Source: Diaphorobacter aerolatus (GTDB lineage Bacteria; Pseudomonadota; Gammaproteobacteria; Burkholderiales; Burkholderiaceae_C). Taken from it: a stretch of DNA of 64,000 nt. A model generated the notes under the pieces. That model ran no database searches. It was given only the letters and a program-made list of their open reading frames with translations, and was not told the DNA's origin. Of the stretch, positions 42,223-55,894 are shown one piece after another (position 1 is the first letter of the stretch; each line of letters opens with the position of its first letter). A program made the position numbers and the translations under genes. The DNA is taken from positions 3,369,501 through 3,433,500 of the forward strand of contig NZ_CP060783.1 in the NCBI RefSeq assembly GCF_014489535.1. Reading direction: 5' to 3'.

Positions 42223-43159
42223 GTGGTCACGGCACTCCTGAACCCGGCCCATGCATCCGCGAACGCGGATGGTCGCGGGGCCGCGCGTCGACGCCGCGAG
42301 AGAGCACCGGAGCAAGGAAACGCCGCCGACGCGCCGGATGGACCCATTGGCGAGCGCGAATTTCTCTGGACCACGCAGGACTTCGAGCGCATCCGCGCGC
42401 TGATCCACGCGCGCGCAGGGATTCATCTGCACGCGGGCAAACAGGCCATGGCCTACAGCCGCGTCGCGCGGCGCCTGCGCGAGACCGGGCACAAGAGTTT
42501 TCATGACTACCTGAACTGGCTCGAGCAGCAGGAAGATGACCTGGAGTGGCAGGAATTCGTGAACGTGCTGACCACGAACCTCACGGCCTTCTTTCGCGAG
42601 CCGCATCACTTCGAACTGCTGGCGGCGTGGCTGGCGCAGCAGCCGGGCGGCCCATGGCATGTATGGAGCTGCGCCGCATCGACCGGCGAAGAGCCCTATT
42701 CGATCATGATGACCGCGATGGAAGCGCTGGGCGCGCGGGCTTCGCAGTTCCGGCTCACGGCAAGCGACGTTGATTCGCGGGTCCTGGTTCGCGCGGCCGA
42801 AGGCGTCTTTCGCGCCGACCATCTCAAGGGGTTGAGCGAGGAGCGGCTGCACCGTTTCTTTCTTCGGGAAGAGGCATGAACGCGGGGCTGGTGCGGGTGC
42901 GCCCGAGCTTCAGCAGGCAGTGGAATTCGAGCAGATCAATCTGATCGGCGAAGAATGGCCATTCCGCCGACCGCTCGATGCGGTGTTCTGCCGCAACGTC
43001 ATGATCTATTTTGATGCGCCCACGCAGCGGCGGGTGCTGGAGCGGCTGCATCGGGTGATGCGCCCCGGCGGCCTGCTGTTCGTCGGCCATGCCGAGCATT
43101 TCAGCGACGCGAGAGACCTGTTCGTTCTGCGCGGAAAGACGGTGTACGAGCGCCTATGA
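42223..43159 (+). CDS. cheR: Chemotaxis methyltransferase CheR, twice frameshifted in this sequence
   Basis: CheR methylates receptor glutamates with S-adenosylmethionine. The N-terminal domain reads [20 protein letters not shown], then [20 protein letters not shown] and the SAM motif [19 protein letters not shown]. The frame is lost at the G run 42866-42868 and again at the C run 42902-42904; one base at each restores [20 protein letters not shown] and the C-terminal segment ([34 protein letters not shown]). The repaired protein is near 312 residues. I start it at the GTG at 42223, after the cheW stop; an ATG in the same frame inside cheW is less likely. Confidence 0.88.
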
Positions 43160-43208
43160 AACGCATTTTCCGCGCAGCCGCGATGCAAGAGCAAACGGGG
43201 AGCCGCCG

Positions 43209-43891
43209 ATGAATGCAGACGCGCCTCGGCAGACTGCGCGTGCCCGCGGCTCGCCGGATGTGACGCTGGAGCAGCTCAAGGCACGACCGGTCGCGCCGGG
43301 GCAGGCCGGGTTCTTTTTCTTCGACAACCATTTCCAGCACAACGCCGTCAAGGTGCTTCCGGGCGAGTACTTCGTGACCAACGAGAACCTGATGCTGATC
43401 ACCGTGCTGGGGTCGTGCATCTCCGCTTGCCTGTGGGACAGCCGCGCAGGCGTCGGCGGGATGAACCATTTCATGCTGCCGGTGGGTGATGCTGCCGATC
43501 TGTCCGGGCGTTACGGCTCGTATGCGATGGAGTTGCTGATCAACGAGATGATGAAGCTGGGCGCGCGCCGCGATGGCATGCAGGCCAAGATCTTTGGTGG
43601 TGCACAGGTGATCCACGGCTTCACCAACATGAATGTCGGCGAGCGCAATACGGACTTCGTGCGCGACTATCTGCGTACCGAGCGCATCCCCATCGTGTCC
43701 GAAGATGTGCTTGACATTCATCCCCGCAAAGTGGTGTTCTTCGGCACCTCGGGCAGGGCCATGGTCAAGCGACTCGCGCACACGCACAAGGAGTCGGTTG
43801 CGGCGCAGGAGGCACGCGGCAACGCGGCGTCCGTGGTGTGCGCAACGCATGGCGGGTCGGTAGACATCTTCGGGCAGCGAAAGGGGGCTGA
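43209..43891 (+). CDS. cheD: Chemotaxis receptor glutamine deamidase CheD (stop hidden by a likely 1-base error)
   Basis: CheD deamidates receptor glutamines. The catalytic triad is T65 and C70 in [15 protein letters not shown] and H87 in GGMNHFMLP. Length and end ([17 protein letters not shown], then SVDIFGQRK) fit. As given, no stop separates it from cheB: the frame runs on through [13 protein letters not shown]. Adding one G to the run 43883-43887 creates a TGA at 43889-43891 and leaves the cheB ATG 4 bp later, the expected arrangement. The start at 43209 has a GGAG ribosome binding site. Confidence 0.88.
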
Positions 43892-43895
43892 GCCG

Positions 43896-45027
43896 ATGTC
43901 GGGCAAGACACGTGTTCTGGTGGTCGATGATTCTGCGCTGGTGAGGAATCTGCTCAAGGAAATCATCAACCGTCAGCCGGACATGGAGTGCATCGGCACG
44001 GCCAACGATGCCCTGATCGCGCGCGAGATGATCCGCGACCTCAATCCCGACGTGCTCACGCTCGACGTGGAAATGCCGCACATGGACGGCATCGATTTTC
44101 TGGGGCGACTCATGCGTCTGCGGCCCATGCCGGTGCTGATGATTTCATCGCTCACCGAACACGGCGCGGAAGTCACGCTCAAGGCGCTCGAGCTGGGCGC
44201 GGTGGATTTCGTGGCCAAGCCGCGCCTGGGCATCGAGAACGGCTTGCTTGAACTCGCGCAGCAGATCGTCGAGAAGATCCGCATTGCCACGCAGGCGCAG
44301 GTCAGGCGTCTGCCGCCGCTGTCGCTGGACTCGGTCAAACGCCTGCGCGCGCTCACGGGCGCGCAGGCTGCACCGCAGTTGCAGACGACCCAGCCGCTGC
44401 GTCTGCCATCACCGCTGCTCGGCGACAAGCTGATCGGCATCGGCGCATCCACGGCGGAACCGAAGCGGTGCGCGAAGTGCTGGCCCACATGCCCGCCGAC
44501 GCGCCGCCCATCGTTATCGTCCAGCACATGCCCGCAGGCTTCACGACCAGTTTCGCCGCGCGCCTCAACGAGTTGTGTAGCGTGATCGTGACCGAAGCCC
44601 TGCATGGCGAGCCGTTGCTGCCCGGCCATGCCTACATCGCCCGGGCGGAAAGCACTTCGCGGTGGTGCGACGCATGGGGCGTTATCTGGCATCGATCTTC
44701 GACGGCGATCCCGTCAATCGGCACAAGCCGTCGGTGGACGTGCTGTTTCGTTCCATCGCCAGCGCATCGGGCCCGAATGCGATCGGCATCATGCTCACCG
44801 GCATGGGCAGCGACGGTGCCTCCGCGATGCGTGAAATGAAGGTCTCCGGCAGCTACAACTTCGCGCAGGATCAGTCCACTTGCGTCGTGTTCGGCATGCC
44901 GCGCGAGGCCATAGCGCGCGGCGCGGTGGACATGGTCTTGCCGTTGCCCCAGATTGCACCCGCCGTGCTGGCGCGGCTGCACCGGTGCATGGCACCCGGC
45001 AGCGCGCCGGACGAGCCGCCATACTGA
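43896..45027 (+). CDS. cheB: Chemotaxis methylesterase CheB, twice frameshifted in this sequence
   Basis: CheB removes receptor methyl groups. The receiver domain begins [18 protein letters not shown] (D11, D12) with phosphoacceptor D57 in [14 protein letters not shown]. The frame is lost at 44453-44454 inside GIGAST; one added G gives [18 protein letters not shown] (catalytic Ser), and [16 protein letters not shown] (catalytic His) follows. A second loss at 44640-44645 (CCCGGG) is repaired by one base to [15 protein letters not shown], and the end [14 protein letters not shown] holds the catalytic Asp. The repaired protein is about 378 residues. It is the last chemotaxis gene before the convergent uup gene. 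Confidence 0.9.
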
Positions 45028-45038
45028 CTGGCCTGGGC

Positions 45039-46952
45039 TCAGGACGAGAGTTCCGACCAGCGTTCCAGTGCCTGCATCAACAGCTCTTCGATCTCGCCTT
45101 CGCGTGCATGCAGGGCCGCAGCGCGCGCTCCGTCGCGTGCATAGATGGCGCCGTCCGCGAGTTCGGACTGGATCGCCTTCTGCTCGTTTTCGAGCGTTTC
45201 GATCTGCGCGGGCAGTTGTTCCAGCTCGCGCTGTTCCTTGTAGCTGAGCTTGCGTTTGTTGAGAGCGGCGGGCGGATTGCCACCGGCACCTGCGAGCTTA
45301 TCGCTGTCCGCCGCGCTGGCTTCTTCCTTGCGCGCGTCCTTCTTGGGAGCGGCCGATGCGGCCGCCAGATCACGGCGACGACGCGACTGCGTCAGCCAGT
45401 CTTCGACGCTGCCCTCGTATTCGCGCCACACACCCGCGTCCTCATAGGCAATCGTGCTGGTCACCACGTTGTCGAGAAACTGCCGGTCGTGGCTCACGAG
45501 GAACACCGTGCCGTCGTAGGTCTGCAGCAGCTCTTCGAGCAACTCGAGCGTGTCGATATCGAGGTCGTTCGTCGGTTCGTCAAGCACCAGCACATTGGCC
45601 GGGCGGGCGAACAGCCGTGCGAGCAGCAGCCGGTTGCGCTCGCCGCCGGACAGCGAACGCACGGGCGAATTCGCGCGTGCCGGCGAAAACAGAAAATCGC
45701 CCAGATAGCTCTTCACATGCTTGCGCTGGTTGCCAATCTCGATCCATTCGCTGCCGGGACTGATGAAGTCCTCCAGCGTCGCGTCCATGTCGATCGCCTG
45801 GCGCATCTGGTCGAAATAGGCGATCTGCAGATTGTTGCCCCGGCGCACGTTGCCGGTGTCGGGCTCGAGTTCACCCAGGATCATGCGCAAAAGCGTGGTC
45901 TTGCCAGCACCGTTCGGGCCGATCAGGCCCACCTTGTCGCCGCGCAGAATCGTGGCGGTGAAGTTCTTCACGATCAGCTTGTCGCCAAACGATTTGCTCA
46001 CGTCGGTCAACTCGGCAATGATCTTGCCCTGGTAGCTGGTCTGTGTGCCCGAAGCGATATCCATCCGCACGCTGCCCAGCGCTTCCCGGCGCGCCTCGCG
46101 CCTGGCGCGCATGTTCTCCAGCCGCGTGATGCGGCCCTGCGCACGCGTGCGCCGCGCTTCGACGCCCTTGCGAATCCAGACTTCTTCCTGCGCGAGCAAC
46201 TTGTCGGCCTTGGCGTTGATGACGGCCTCCTGCGCAAGCTGATCTTCCTTTTGCGTCACATAGGCCGCGAAGTTGCCGGGGTAGGAGCGCAGTTGTCCAC
46301 GATCCAGCTCCACGATGCGCGTGGCAACGCGGTCGAGAAACGCGCGATCATGGGTGATGGTGATGAGGCTGCCCTTGAAATCGATCAGCAGGTCTTCCAG
46401 CCAGGCGATGGAGTCGAGATCCAGGTGGTTGGTGGGCTCGTCCAGCAAGAGCACGTCGGGCTTGGCAACCAACGCCTGCGCCAGTGCCACGCGCTTCTTG
46501 GTGCCGCCAGACAGCGTGGCAATGCGCGCCTGCGGATCCAGATGCAAACGATGCAGCGTTTCGTCCACGCGCTGCTCCCAGTTCCAGCCATCGTGCGCCT
46601 CGATCTTCGACTGAAGCGCATCCAGATCCACGCCCGGAGCGACCGACAGGTATTGCTCTCGCCAGACGACGACGTTCCCCAGTCCCTGCGAGGCCACCTC
46701 GAAGATGGTGGCTTCGGGATCGAGCACGGGCTCCTGAGCCACATAGGTCGTGCGCAGACCCTGCTGGATGTGCAGCGCCCCGTCATCGGCCTTCGCAAGG
46801 CCGGCCAGAATCTTGAGCAGCGAAGACTTCCCCGCGCCATTGCGGCCAATCAGGCCGACGCGCTCCGAAGACTCCAGTGTGAAGTCCGCATGATCGAGCA
46901 GGGCAACGTGGCCGAACGCCAGTTGCGCATCCAAAAGTGTGATGAGTGCCAT
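45039..46952 (-). CDS. uup: ABC-F family ATPase Uup
   Basis: A 637-residue soluble protein with two ATP-binding cassettes and no membrane part: Walker A GLIGRNGAGKSSLLKIL and GLIGPNGAGKTTLLRMIL; signature motifs LSGGTKKRVALAQ and LSGGERNRLLLARL; Walker B LLLDEPTNHLD and LVLDEPTNDLD. Between them lies the ABC-F linker, and the C-terminal ~75 residues (KLSYKEQRELEQLPAQIETL) form the coiled-coil domain of Uup, which binds branched DNA or ribosomes. Length matches E. coli Uup. It is linked to ribosome function and transposon excision control. It is intact, unlike its neighbours. Confidence 0.92.
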   Translation of the reverse strand: MALITLLDAQLAFGHVALLDHADFTLESSERVGLIGRNGAGKSSLLKILAGLAKADDGALHIQQGLRTTYVAQEPVLDPEATIFEVASQGLGNVVVWREQYLSVAPGVDLDALQSKIEAHDGWNWEQRVDETLHRLHLDPQARIATLSGGTKKRVALAQALVAKPDVLLLDEPTNHLDLDSIAWLEDLLIDFKGSLITITHDRAFLDRVATRIVELDRGQLRSYPGNFAAYVTQKEDQLAQEAVINAKADKLLAQEEVWIRKGVEARRTRAQGRITRLENMRARREARREALGSVRMDIASGTQTSYQGKIIAELTDVSKSFGDKLIVKNFTATILRGDKVGLIGPNGAGKTTLLRMILGELEPDTGNVRRGNNLQIAYFDQMRQAIDMDATLEDFISPGSEWIEIGNQRKHVKSYLGDFLFSPARANSPVRSLSGGERNRLLLARLFARPANVLVLDEPTNDLDIDTLELLEELLQTYDGTVFLVSHDRQFLDNVVTSTIAYEDAGVWREYEGSVEDWLTQSRRRRDLAAASAAPKKDARKEEASAADSDKLAGAGGNPPAALNKRKLSYKEQRELEQLPAQIETLENEQKAIQSELADGAIYARDGARAAALHAREGEIEELLMQALERWSELSS

Positions 46953-47667
46953 GGGCGCGAATTATGCGCAGCTTGGCAGCGGCCCTTTGACTACGAAGCC
47001 TATGCCGGTGTGGTGATCCGAGCGGATGCTCGTCCGTGAGCGCAGAGGAAAATCCCCAAGAATCATCAAGTTTTTCGAAAATTCAGGGATAACCCGGACT
47101 ACAATCAACCCGTCGCGTCAACAAACCGTCATGAAGCGGGTTTGCAAAAACTCTTTTTGACGGCTTGCACCAAGCGGTTGAAGATTTCCTCGAAACTTCT
47201 TCTTTGGGTTGAAAAGCTCGGTTTAGAATCGAGGGCTTCGCTGCCAAGAAGTGGTCGGTTTAGCCGATTGGGCCTGGGCGGTGGCGGTCTCTCCGGGGAT
47301 CGTGAAGTTGTCGGTGGGCTATAAAAAGCGTGCTACACTTCAAGACTTCGCTGGTTGCTGCGGTAGTGGTGGTTGGCGGGGGTGGTTGAGCTGACGGCAA
47401 GACCCCAAAGATTGACAGGTCTTTTTAAAACGTGTCATAATTCAAGGCTTCGCTGATCACGGCGAGTCAGGCGGTCCGGGGGTAACCCGGGCGGTCAGGA
47501 TCCTTAAAAACATACAGCCGATAAGCGTGGGCGTTTGATGGCGAGTGCCAGGTTCTTCGGAACTAGTGCTTAGCACTACAAACGCTCATGAAAACAGTAT
47601 TGTTGAAGTCTTTTCTTCATCAATTCCAATTTTTGAGCAAGTCGAGAGACTCTAAATTTTCAAGATC
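46953..47667. other. Promoter and leader region of the rRNA operon
   Basis: 715 bp with no protein gene. Three copies of a -10-like hexamer, each followed by a shared discriminator and CTTCGCTG, are spaced 102-110 bp apart: TAGAAT (47224-47229), TACACT (47334-47339) and CATAAT (47436-47441). The last has the strongest -35. The leader from 47442 to 47667 holds a short palindrome, TAGTGCTTAGCACTA, and AG-rich segments that are probably part of the 16S processing stem. I could not find a convincing boxA before 16S. Confidence 0.6.
47412..47441 (+). promoter_or_regulatory. rrn promoter, strongest copy
   Basis: TTGACA (47412-47417), an 18 bp spacer, then CATAAT (47436-47441). This is the only one of the three repeated -10 copies with a consensus -35. 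Confidence 0.65.
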
Positions 47668-49197
<1,530 letters not shown>

Positions 49198-49293
49198 CTG
49201 GAAAACAGCATTCAAGATTGAACGCCCACACTTATCGGTTGTTGGAACAAAGCCAGGTGGCCTGCCCAAGCAATGCGGCGGGCTGCGTGGAAT

Positions 49294-49370
49294 GGGTCTG
49301 TAGCTCAGCTGGTTAGAGCACTGTGTTGATAACGCAGGGGTCGTTGGTTCGAGCCCAACTAGACCCACCA
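49294..49370 (+). tRNA. tRNA-Ile (GAT anticodon)
   Basis: A 77-nt cloverleaf: acceptor GGGTCTG pairing with TAGACCC, anticodon loop TTGATAA with GAT, TTCGAGCCC T-arm, and encoded CCA at 49368-49370. The position between 16S and tRNA-Ala is standard. Confidence 0.97.
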
Positions 49371-49502
49371 AACACTCCAACGCCTGGTCGGGGAAAGATT
49401 GATTGGTCAGAACCAAGCAGTGCGAGGCGCGGATGACGAAGCACACTTCAGGGTGTGTGAGGAAGAAGCAACGACGCAATGCGCCGGTGATGAACGATCA
49501 GC

Positions 49503-49576
49503 GGGGATTAGCTCAGCTGGGAGAGCACCTGCTTTGCAAGCAGGGGTCGTCGGTTCGATCCCGTCATCCTCCACCA
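49503..49576 (+). tRNA. tRNA-Ala (TGC anticodon), two G residues short
   Basis: Standard D-arm (TTAGCTCAGCTGGGAGAGCA), anticodon loop TTTGCAA with TGC, T-arm GGTTCGATCC and encoded CCA. As written it is 74 nt. The acceptor GGGGATT does not pair with ATCCTCC; five G (GGGGGAT) would. The variable-arm run AGGGG at 49543-49546 is likewise one G short of the usual AGGGGG. A working tRNA needs both bases, so I read the pair as sequence errors. Confidence 0.93.
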
Positions 49577-49970
49577 CCACACTCCAAGTGCTTATCAAGT
49601 AATCAACATCAAAGCGGTTTCGCCAGGAGACTGCTTTGATGTTGAATCCGGATTACCGGATCAACGCGGCTGTTCTTTAAAAATTCATAGAGTCGAAAAT
49701 CAGTGTTGCTGGCGGAAAGCAGGAAACCGGATGGGTTGCTGCACCGTGCCGCCAGTGACAAATTTGATTGCGTCAAAACGAATAGACAAAAACTTTGTTT
49801 GTTCAAGTAATGACGAATTGTTCTCAAAGTTGGGGTGCGCGATAAAAAGCGGACTCCAGCCAAGAAGATCATTCACATTACGGCATAACGCGTGAGGTGA
49901 GAGACCTCACAAGACAAGTCTGAGATCTGTTGACTGTGTAGTCTCCTTGAGGGAGATGTCAAAGTTATAG
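49577..49970. other. Spacer between tRNA-Ala and 23S
   Basis: 394 bp of transcribed spacer. It contains a boxA-like antitermination site and the left strand of the 23S processing stem just before 49971. No gene is called. Confidence 0.55.
49671..49680 (+). promoter_or_regulatory. boxA-like antitermination site
   Basis: TGTTCTTTAA, one mismatch from the rRNA boxA core TGCTCTTTAA, in the expected place between tRNA-Ala and 23S. NusB/NusE bind the RNA form. Confidence 0.6.
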
Positions 49971-52845
<2,875 letters not shown>

Positions 52846-52972
52846 ATAACTTTGATAATGACTTTGAATAGCTCAAGACTTGTAAGTTATGCCAAGACGC
52901 AATCAAAACTGATCCCAGACTCTATGAATTCGCAACGCAGTTCTCCCACAGAACTGCCAAGCACCCCGTTAT

Positions 52973-53086
52973 GCCTGATGACCATAGCAAGTTGGCACCA
53001 CTCCTTCCCATCCCGAACAGGACAGTGAAACGACTTCGCGCCGATGATAGTGCGGGTTCCCGTGTGAAAGTAGGTCATCGTCAGGC
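52973..53086 (+). rRNA. rrf: 5S ribosomal RNA
   Basis: GCCTGATGACCATAGCAAG at the 5' end pairs with GGTCATCGTCAGGC at the 3' end, with the conserved CCATCCCGAACAGGACAG between. About 114 nt. Confidence 0.95.
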
Positions 53087-53096
53087 TCTTACAGCC

Positions 53097-53140
53097 CAAG
53101 ACGCCCTCCACTCCTCATGAGTCGGAGGGCGTCTTGCTTT
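53097..53140 (+). terminator. rRNA operon terminator
   Basis: CAAGACGCCCTCC pairs exactly with GGAGGGCGTCTTG, with an inner ACTC/GAGT pair in the loop, followed by CTTT. It starts 10 bp after 5S. Confidence 0.85.
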
Positions 53141-53283
53141 GCGGCAGCCGAAATGACGTGCCCCTTTTAAGCCTCGTTGTTCCCCATGTTCGCTCTTGCC
53201 ACGTCATGCGCTCACGGTCAGCCGACATCAAGAGGGGACAAATTTCTGCCTGACTTCCGCTATCTTGTCTGCTCTGGGATATA

Positions 53284-53299
53284 TTGACCTGCACGTCAA
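53284..53299. promoter_or_regulatory. Imperfect palindrome before the MerR gene, possible autoregulatory site
   Basis: TTGACCTGCACGTCAA: TTGAC and GTCAA halves with one mismatched base pair. The halves match the outer halves of the perfect palindrome at 53751, though the spacing is 6 bp shorter. Confidence 0.45.
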
Positions 53300-53343
53300 C
53301 TGAGCGCGCAGGTACCTTGCGCGCTCAACGAAAATTCCAATTC

Positions 53344-53748
53344 ATGGGCACGACTTACACCATCAGCGATCTGGCCAAAGAGTTCGATCTCACCACGCGC
53401 GCAATGCGCTTTTACGAGGACATGGGCTTGCTGAGTCCCGACCGTGCGGGCCCCGGCGGGCGCAGCCGGGTCTACAGCGCGCGTGATCGCACGCGCCTGA
53501 AGCTCACGTTGCGGGCCAAGCGGCTTGGACTGTCGCTCACGGAGGCCAAGGAGATCATCGACCTCTATGACAGCCCGCGCGACACCGGGAATCAGTTGCG
53601 CAAGTTTCTCGAAGTGCTCGGACAGCATCGCAAGCAGCTCGAGGCGCAGATGACCGACCTGGAGGCCAATCTCGAGGAGATTCGCGAGCATGAAAAAGAG
53701 GCACATGCGCACCTGCAGCGCCTCGACCCTGAGGCCAAAAATAGGTGA
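53344..53748 (+). CDS. MerR-family regulator, LiuR type
   Basis: The 134-residue protein begins MGTTYTISDLAKEFDLTTRA; the helix-turn-helix TISDLAKEFDLTTRAMRFYE and the wing (GGRSRVYSARDRTRL) are MerR-like, and the C-terminal half is a long coiled coil (LEAQMTDLEANLEEIREHEK) for dimerisation. There are no conserved Cys for metal. Position directly before isovaleryl-CoA dehydrogenase and next to a perfect palindrome is the arrangement of LiuR, the branched-chain amino-acid catabolism repressor of many proteobacteria. Start at the ATG 53344, as the upstream extension is not MerR-like. Confidence 0.82.
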   Translation: MGTTYTISDLAKEFDLTTRAMRFYEDMGLLSPDRAGPGGRSRVYSARDRTRLKLTLRAKRLGLSLTEAKEIIDLYDSPRDTGNQLRKFLEVLGQHRKQLEAQMTDLEANLEEIREHEKEAHAHLQRLDPEAKNR

Positions 53749-53750
53749 TA

Positions 53751-53774
53751 ATTGACGTTTACGTAAACGTCAAT
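53751..53774. promoter_or_regulatory. Perfect 24 bp palindromic operator (LiuR-type)
   Basis: The left half ATTGACGTTTAC is followed immediately by its exact reverse complement. It starts 3 bp after the MerR stop and 137 bp before the ivd start. The core ACGTAAACGT resembles the LiuR motif I recall from related groups. Confidence 0.75.
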
Positions 53775-53910
53775 CTCTTTCTTGTTCCACATCCCGCCAG
53801 GCGCGAGGTGAAGCAGTGAAACGGGCTCGCAATGCCCGCCTTGCATAATCTGTCGAATGCCGGTTTTGTAGTTTCAGCTTTATTCATTCCCATACTCTCG
53901 GAGACAAACC

Positions 53911-55098
53911 ATGAGCCTTTCCAATCTGCCCGGCCTGAATTTCCAACTGGGTGAAGACATCGATGCACTGCGCGATGCGGTACGCGAATTCGCCCAAGCG
54001 GAGATTGCTCCACGCGCGGCGGAAGTTGATCGCACGGACCAGTTCCCGATGGATCTGTGGCGCAAGTTTGGCGATCTGGGCGTGTTGGGCATTACCGTGT
54101 CGGAGGAGTACGGCGGCGCGAACATGGGCTATCTGGCGCACATGATTGCGATGGAGGAAATTTCGCGTGCGAGCGCATCCATTGGGCTGTCGTATGGCGC
54201 GCATTCCAATCTGTGCGTGAACCAGATCAATCGCAATGGCAACGAGGCACAAAAGGCCAAGTACTTGCCCAAGCTGATCAGTGGCGAACATGTCGGCGCG
54301 TTGGCGATGAGCGAGCCCGGTGCGGGCTCCGATGTGATCAGCATGAAGCTCAAGGCCGAGGACAAGGGCGGTTACTACCTGCTGAACGGCACCAAGATGT
54401 GGATCACCAATGGTCCGGACGCCGACACGCTGGTGGTGTATGCCAAGAGCGAACCGGAGCTCGGCGCGCGCGGCGTGACGGCGTTCCTGATCGAAAAGGG
54501 CATGAAGGGTTTCTCGATTGCGCAGAAGCTCGACAAGCTCGGGATGCGCGGCAGCCATACCGGCGAACTGGTGTTCGAGAATGTCGAAGTGCCGGCGGAA
54601 AATGTGCTCGGACAGCTCAACGGCGGCGCGAAGGTGCTGATGAGCGGACTCGACTACGAACGTGCCGTGTTGACCGGCGGCCCTCTGGGCATCATGCAAT
54701 CCGTCATGGACAACGTGATTCCGTACATTCATGATCGCAAGCAGTTCGGTCAGAGCATCGGCGAGTTCCAGCTCATTCAGGGCAAGGTAGCCGACATGTA
54801 CACCGTGCTGCAAGCCGGTCGTTCCTTTGCCTACACCGTCGCCAAGAATCTCGACCTGCTCGGCTCCGAGCATGTCCGCCAGGTGCGCAAGGATTGCGCC
54901 AGCGTGATTCTGTGGACTGCCGAAAAGGCGACCTGGATGGCCGGCGAAGGCGTGCAAATCTATGGCGGCAATGGGTATATCAACGAGTACCCGCTTGGCC
55001 GTCTCTGGCGTGATGCGAAACTCTACGAAATCGGTGCAGGCACGAGCGAGATTCGCCGCATGCTGATTGGCCGCGAACTGTTCGCCGAGACTTGCTGA
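53911..55098 (+). CDS. ivd: Isovaleryl-CoA dehydrogenase
   Basis: The enzyme oxidises isovaleryl-CoA to 3-methylcrotonyl-CoA in leucine breakdown, passing electrons to ETF. The 395-residue protein begins [20 protein letters not shown]. The isovaleryl-CoA dehydrogenase hallmark [18 protein letters not shown] is present, and the catalytic Glu sits in [17 protein letters not shown], a position specific to this subgroup. FAD and ETF-contacting segments ([35 protein letters not shown]) are intact. Usual liu partners such as methylcrotonyl-CoA carboxylase are not adjacent here. Confidence 0.93.
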   Translation: MSLSNLPGLNFQLGEDIDALRDAVREFAQAEIAPRAAEVDRTDQFPMDLWRKFGDLGVLGITVSEEYGGANMGYLAHMIAMEEISRASASIGLSYGAHSNLCVNQINRNGNEAQKAKYLPKLISGEHVGALAMSEPGAGSDVISMKLKAEDKGGYYLLNGTKMWITNGPDADTLVVYAKSEPELGARGVTAFLIEKGMKGFSIAQKLDKLGMRGSHTGELVFENVEVPAENVLGQLNGGAKVLMSGLDYERAVLTGGPLGIMQSVMDNVIPYIHDRKQFGQSIGEFQLIQGKVADMYTVLQAGRSFAYTVAKNLDLLGSEHVRQVRKDCASVILWTAEKATWMAGEGVQIYGGNGYINEYPLGRLWRDAKLYEIGAGTSEIRRMLIGRELFAETC

Positions 55099-55175
55099 AA
55101 TCTCCCTGGAACGGTGCCTTCACCGCGCCTTCCTTTTCTCTCCGTCACCAGCCAAGCCACAACAAGGACCGCCTC

Positions 55176-55838
55176 ATGAGCACAACCTCCATCGAAGACC
55201 TGTTCGTTCACAATCGCGAGTGGGCTGCGCAGGTGGAGCGCGAGCGGCCCGGTTTCTTCACCGGGCTGATGGCGCAGCAAAAACCCAAGTACATGTGGAT
55301 TGGCTGCTCCGACAGCCGCGTTCCCGCCAATCAGATCTCCGGTCTTGAGCCCGGTGAAGTGTTCGTGCACCGCAATGTGGCGAACGTGGTCGTTCCCAGC
55401 GATCTGAACTGCCTCTCGACGATCCAGTATTCGGTGGACCATCTGAAGGTCGAGCATCTCATGGTCGTGGGCCACTATGGCTGCGGCGGCGTGCTCGCCG
55501 CGCTCGAAGGATTGCGCCTGGGTCTGGTGGACAACTGGACGCGCCACGTGCGCGACGTGCGCGACAAGCACATCAAGCTGCTGGAGTCGCTCTCGCCGCA
55601 GTGGCGCCATGATGCGCTGTGTGAACTCAACGCGATCGAGCAGGTCGTCAACGTGGCGCAATCGACGGTGTTGCAGGACGCGTGGGCGCGCGGTCAGAAG
55701 ATCACGCTGCATGGCTGGTGCTACAGCATCAAGAATGGTCTGATCACCAATCTGGAGATGACCATTCCCGGTATCGGCGGCCTGGGCGAGGTACATGCGG
55801 CCGCCGTGGACAAGGTCGCGCAGCGCAAGCGCGACTGA
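55176..55838 (+). CDS. can: Beta-class carbonic anhydrase
   Basis: Zinc ligands C44 (MWIGCSDSRVPANQ), H100 and C103 (VVGHYGCGGVLA), with the D46-R48 pair, are all present. The 220-residue protein interconverts CO2 and bicarbonate in the cytoplasm. The start ATG 55176 is preceded by a long untranslated leader after ivd (about 77 bp); an upstream in-frame extension is rejected. Carbonic anhydrase beside leucine catabolism fits bicarbonate supply to methylcrotonyl-CoA carboxylase, by inference. Confidence 0.92.
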   Translation: MSTTSIEDLFVHNREWAAQVERERPGFFTGLMAQQKPKYMWIGCSDSRVPANQISGLEPGEVFVHRNVANVVVPSDLNCLSTIQYSVDHLKVEHLMVVGHYGCGGVLAALEGLRLGLVDNWTRHVRDVRDKHIKLLESLSPQWRHDALCELNAIEQVVNVAQSTVLQDAWARGQKITLHGWCYSIKNGLITNLEMTIPGIGGLGEVHAAAVDKVAQRKRD

Positions 55839-55894
55839 TCGCGAAAACCTCCGCGACGCCCGCACAACGGCATCAAGGCACAAAGGCCCGATCC

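Noticed and set aside
43896..44585. CheD-CheB fusion protein
   Set aside because: Depends on a G run that is one base short; the corrected frame has a normal stop and start.
45039..46952. uup as a membrane ABC exporter
   Set aside because: Two cassettes without any membrane segment and a C-terminal coiled coil identify ABC-F/Uup instead.
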